This document shows, piece by piece, positions 61,359-64,000 of a stretch of DNA of 64,000 nucleotides. The first letter of the stretch is position 1. Each line of letters opens with the position of its first letter. This DNA is from Cognatazoarcus halotolerans (lineage in GTDB: Bacteria > Pseudomonadota > Gammaproteobacteria > Burkholderiales > Rhodocyclaceae). The notes under the pieces are model-generated. The model ran no database searches. It saw nothing but the letters and a program-made list of their open reading frames with translations, and was not told the origin of the DNA. A program made the translations under genes and the position numbers. Location of the stretch: assembly GCF_009800965.1 (NCBI RefSeq), contig NZ_WUAF01000006.1, positions 1 to 64,000 of the forward strand, written 5' to 3'.

Positions 61359-62378
61359 TCAGCGGTAACCCGCCCGGTCATAGATCTTCTGAGCTTCGGC
61401 CGTGGTGTTGGCGAGATCGCCCACCGGCAGTGAATCCATCCGGAAACTGCCCAGTGATTCGAGGGCACGATTGCTGATCTTGACCCCCTTCACGACCGGC
61501 CATTCATTGTTGCCATTGGCAAAATAGGCCTGGGCCTGATCCGAGGCGAGATACTCTAGGAACTTGCGTGCGGCTTCCTTGTGCGGAGCATGCTTGAGCA
61601 TGCCGCCCCCCGAGACGTTGATATGGGTGCCCCAGCTCTTCTGGTTTGGCCAGATCACGCCGACAGCTTCCATCGTCTTGCGGTCTTCAGGTTTGCTTGA
61701 ATTGATGAGGCGCGCAACGTAGTAGCTGTTGGCGATGGCCACACCACATTCACCGGCGCCGACTGCGCGAATCTGGTCGGTGTCTCCGCCTTTTGGCTGT
61801 CTGGCAAAGTTGGCCACCACGCCGCGGGCCCATTTTTCGGCATTCTCGGCGCCGTCGTGCTGGATCATCGCGGCACCGAGCGAAAGATTGTAAGGATGGC
61901 TGCCGGAGCGGGTGCAGACCAGACCCTTGAGGGCCGGGTTGGCGAGGTCTTCGTAATTGCGGACCTGATCCGGTTTGACCTCAAGCTTGTTATAGACGAT
62001 GACCCGGGCGCGTATCGAGAAGGCTGCCCAAGTATCGGTGCGCAGATTGGCCGGAATGCGTTGTGTGATCAACGCCGAGTCGAGTGGGGCGAAGACGCCG
62101 AGCTGGTCTGCCTTCGCGAGGCGAGCGGCATCGACGGTGATGAAGACGTCGGCCGGACTGTTTGCCGCTTCGTTGCTGATGCGCTCGAGCAGTTCGTCTT
62201 CCTTGCCCTCGATGCGGTTGATACGGATGCCGGTGGTCTTCGTGAAGTCCTCGTACAGGGCCTCATCGGTCTGGTAGTGACGGGCGGTGTAAAGATTGAG
62301 TTCGGTATCTGCTGCGTACGCCGGTGCATACAGGCCGGCGAGGGTGAGGGCGGCCAACAGGGCGGAGGACTTGATCAT
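61359..62378 (-). CDS. fbpA: Iron(III) ABC transporter periplasmic binding protein FbpA
   Basis: 339 residues from ATG 62378. Signal peptide [18 protein letters not shown], then [40 protein letters not shown] and [15 protein letters not shown], with the Tyr-Tyr pair that binds Fe3+. Full-length transferrin-like binding protein. A Fur box lies 34 bp upstream of the start and a terminator follows. The permease and ATPase genes fbpB/fbpC are more than 4.7 kb away. Confidence 0.95.
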   Translation of the reverse strand: MIKSSALLAALTLAGLYAPAYAADTELNLYTARHYQTDEALYEDFTKTTGIRINRIEGKEDELLERISNEAANSPADVFITVDAARLAKADQLGVFAPLDSALITQRIPANLRTDTWAAFSIRARVIVYNKLEVKPDQVRNYEDLANPALKGLVCTRSGSHPYNLSLGAAMIQHDGAENAEKWARGVVANFARQPKGGDTDQIRAVGAGECGVAIANSYYVARLINSSKPEDRKTMEAVGVIWPNQKSWGTHINVSGGGMLKHAPHKEAARKFLEYLASDQAQAYFANGNNEWPVVKGVKISNRALESLGSFRMDSLPVGDLANTTAEAQKIYDRAGYR

Positions 62379-62411
62379 GCCGAGAACCTGACTGTGATGG
62401 AAAGATCGGTG

Positions 62412-62430
62412 AATGATACCTGTTCTCATT
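62412..62430 (-). promoter_or_regulatory. Fur box upstream of fbpA
   Basis: Minus strand AATGAGAACAGGTATCATT agrees with the 19-bp Fur consensus (AATGAGAATGATTATCATT form) at 15 of 19 positions, including both outer half-sites. It is 34 bp upstream of the fbpA ATG and so implies iron repression. Confidence 0.82.
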
Positions 62431-62516
62431 TGCATGCGCAAAAAAAGAACGAATCCGAACATCCATCATCGTTGCAGGCGATGTGGTTCCCGAGGACCAC
62501 ACCCGCGTCACGAAAG

Positions 62517-63062
62517 TCAGTTGCTGGCCGGCGTGGCCGCGTCGGCCTGGTGGTCGGGAAGGATGCGGCGTGCGCCGTTGAAGCGTGAGGCCCAATACGA
62601 TACGGAAAGCTTTTCTATCCGTACTGCGCCGCCGGTCGACGGGGAGTGGAGAAACTGCCCGTCGCCGAGGTAGATGCCGACGTGAGAGAACGCTCTGCGC
62701 ATGGTGTTGAAGAACACCAGATCACCCGGCTTGAGTTCGGAGCGTTCGACTTCTTCACCTACCCTTGACATCGCGGCGGCGGTGCGTGGCAGATCGAGGC
62801 CGATTGCCGAGCGGAACAGATTCTGAACCAAGCCGCTGCAGTCGACACCGGATTCTCGGTCTGTTCCGCCGTAGCGATATGGAATGCCGAGATAGCTCAT
62901 GCCCTGGATGACGAGCTCCTGGGCCGCGGTGGCGTAGCGTTGAATTCCGCTCTGGGTTTCGACGGCAGGCTTGACTGCCGCCGTGTCCACGTCGTCGGCG
63001 AACGCGTTGTTGCCGAGCGAAAGCGCGGCGAGCAGGGCAATGGATGTCGTCAATTTTCGCAT
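62517..63062 (-). CDS. NlpC/P60-family cell-wall hydrolase
   Basis: 181 residues from ATG 63062. Signal peptide LTTSIALLAALSLGNNAFA. The C40 peptidase domain has YGGTDRESGVDCSGLVQNLF (catalytic Cys), RTAAAMSRVG, LKPGDLVFFNT and FSHVGIYLGDGQFLHSPS (catalytic His). Cleaves peptidoglycan stem peptides in the periplasm. The frame stays open upstream to 63140; the ribosome site of the chosen start is weak. Confidence 0.9.
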   Translation of the reverse strand: MRKLTTSIALLAALSLGNNAFADDVDTAAVKPAVETQSGIQRYATAAQELVIQGMSYLGIPYRYGGTDRESGVDCSGLVQNLFRSAIGLDLPRTAAAMSRVGEEVERSELKPGDLVFFNTMRRAFSHVGIYLGDGQFLHSPSTGGAVRIEKLSVSYWASRFNGARRILPDHQADAATPASN

Positions 63063-63175
63063 CGGGCGCAATATATCCAAGGAAATCAGCGAGGTAAAGC
63101 TTTGTTTTGAGCCGTAGATGAAAGAAGCTTCGGCATACATTGATTTTTCTTTAATTTCTGGCTTGGATCTCTGCC

Positions 63176-63772
63176 ATGGACTGGATCGGTCTTCTGGGGC
63201 TCGCGTGTTTCATCGGCTTTGCCCTGCATCGCCTGCGTGTGCGCCGACAGCGTCTGCGAGAGGCGGCGCTGGCGCGCGAGGCTGCGTTCGTGGCCAGTTT
63301 GCGTGGAGATTTCGGGAAGGCGATCGATGGAGATCATGCCGCAGCCTCGTCGGTGCCCCGACACGATCCCGCCATGCGGGGGCGTGCCGTCGATGAGCGG
63401 GCGGTTGTCGCGGCTCTGCCAATAAGGGGAAATCCTCCGGCGTATCTCTCCAGTCGTCAGTTGTCCGTTTATCGGCTGTTGCGGAATGCTGCGCCCGAGG
63501 TCGATGTGTTCGTGCGGGCCTACCTGCACTGGCTGGTTGGCAAGGGGGCGGGGGAGAAAGCGCTGCAGCTGGATTTCGTATGCTGTGACCATCGATCGCA
63601 ACCGCGTATGGTCATCGACCTGATCCGCGATGCGGATGAGCCTGCCGTGTGCGAATTCAAACGTGAGCGCCTCGCCGCCGCAGGGATCGTCTATCTGCGA
63701 TGGGACGTTGCCGTGTTGCCGGGACGCGACGAAATTGCCCGGCTGTTGTCCGGTCTCGGGCGCAGTGCCTGA
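63176..63772 (+). CDS. DUF2726 protein
   Basis: 198 residues. N-terminal membrane helix (WIGLLGLACFIGFALHRLRV), a basic stretch, then the DUF2726 core: LSSRQLSVYRLLRNAAPEVDVFV, LDFVCCDHRSQPRMVIDL and RAERLAAAGIVYLRWDV-type stretches. The core resembles nuclease-like restriction folds, but activity is not shown. Membrane-anchored in this case. Confidence 0.8.
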   Translation: MDWIGLLGLACFIGFALHRLRVRRQRLREAALAREAAFVASLRGDFGKAIDGDHAAASSVPRHDPAMRGRAVDERAVVAALPIRGNPPAYLSSRQLSVYRLLRNAAPEVDVFVRAYLHWLVGKGAGEKALQLDFVCCDHRSQPRMVIDLIRDADEPAVCEFKRERLAAAGIVYLRWDVAVLPGRDEIARLLSGLGRSA

Positions 63773-63777
63773 CGCCT

Positions 63778-64000
63778 TCAACGTTTTGCCGCGCGCCGGG
63801 AGCGCTCCATTTCGGTCAGGCTGCGCGCCGTTACGGCGCCAAGCACGCTGCCGCGGCCGAGTACCGCGATCAACATCTGCGCGATCAGCAGGCCGTCTCC
63901 AAGCGCGTGATGACGCTGAAAGGTTTCGAGGCCGAAGGCGTCGATCCAGCTGTTCAGCCGGACCTGCTCGGAAATTTTCTCGGAGAACAGGACTGGCAGG
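63778..64000 (-). CDS. DnaQ-fold 3'-5' exonuclease, C-terminal part (runs off the window edge)
   Basis: The last 73 or so codons are in the window: SWIDAFGLETFQRHHALGDG, LLIAQMLIAVLGRGSVL and a basic tail ending AAKR. The HHALGDGLLIAQ helix carries the His and Asp of the ExoIII (DEDDh) motif of DnaQ/PolC-epsilon-type exonucleases. The N-terminal ExoI and ExoII motifs lie beyond position 64000. Confidence 0.82.
   Translation of the reverse strand, partial: LPVLFSEKISEQVRLNSWIDAFGLETFQRHHALGDGLLIAQMLIAVLGRGSVLGAVTARSLTEMERSRRAAKR

Noticed and set aside
60895-61368. 157-codon plus-strand frame
   Set aside because: It is antisense to the leuD relic; the minus-strand frames contain the recognisable LeuD motifs.
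1-64000. CRISPR arrays, tRNA and rRNA genes
   Set aside because: No regularly spaced repeats and no TPsiC-arm-like sequence in any intergenic region were seen by eye.

Overview
The window is high-GC DNA, coding on both strands, that looks like a betaproteobacterial chromosome of the Rhodocyclales (Azoarcus/Thauera/Aromatoleum type). The reasons are the gene content: a DUF3567 protein, a HoxFUYH hydrogenase, class II NrdJ, an Rnf locus joined to nth, adjacent Bpt/Aat N-degron transferases, FbpABC iron uptake, a PEP-CTERM protein and many small c-type cytochromes. The lineage is an inference from gene content; no marker gene such as rRNA is present. I saw no tRNA, rRNA or CRISPR array.

Positions 1-4,160 are accessory. 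An IS21-family element, whose IstA start is visible, has inserted into an IS1182-type transposase. Next to it lie three lower-GC genes for predicted membrane proteins, each followed by an attC-type recombination site. This is a small gene-cassette array with no visible integron integrase (a CALIN). After it come the large B12-dependent ribonucleotide reductase NrdJ (4,164-7,085) and, divergently, a soluble NAD-reducing [NiFe]-hydrogenase operon hoxF-U-Y-(MBL)-H-W-DUF454 (7,414-14,001). An unexpected metallo-beta-lactamase-fold gene sits between the small and large hydrogenase subunits.

From 14,000 to 33,100 most genes are core or regulatory: two HDOD proteins, a His-rich CDF metal exporter, a cytochrome b5 plus ferric-reductase-like pair, a PilZ-like protein, an EEP-fold hydrolase, a DUF2189 membrane protein, an alpha/beta hydrolase, MetY, YdcH, DUF3567, GreB, a Cache chemoreceptor, HtpG behind a clear sigma-32 promoter, a ClC antiporter, a MarR regulator and a diiron/MBL oxygen-binding-type protein.

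From 33,137 to 37,381 a MoxR ATPase, a TIR-domain membrane protein and a CoxE-like VWA protein form one same-strand block; this is the most interesting candidate for an undescribed system. Then follow two cytochromes c, thiopurine methyltransferase, an MDR oxidoreductase, small envelope proteins, a PEP-CTERM protein and a two-component system. The 44,087-50,552 block is DUF1841-nth-rnfEGDCBA on the minus strand, followed by pyrD.

From 51,749 to the end are a small outer-membrane-type protein, bpt, aat, fbpC and divergent fbpB, gloA, a ribbon-helix-helix protein, a GMC oxidoreductase with its Tat-exported small subunit, a cupin, a decayed leuD-like gene, fbpA behind a good Fur box, an NlpC/P60 hydrolase, a DUF2726 protein and the end of a DnaQ-fold exonuclease. 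The iron transporter is therefore split: fbpA lies about 4.8 kb from fbpB, with unrelated genes and the leuD relic between.
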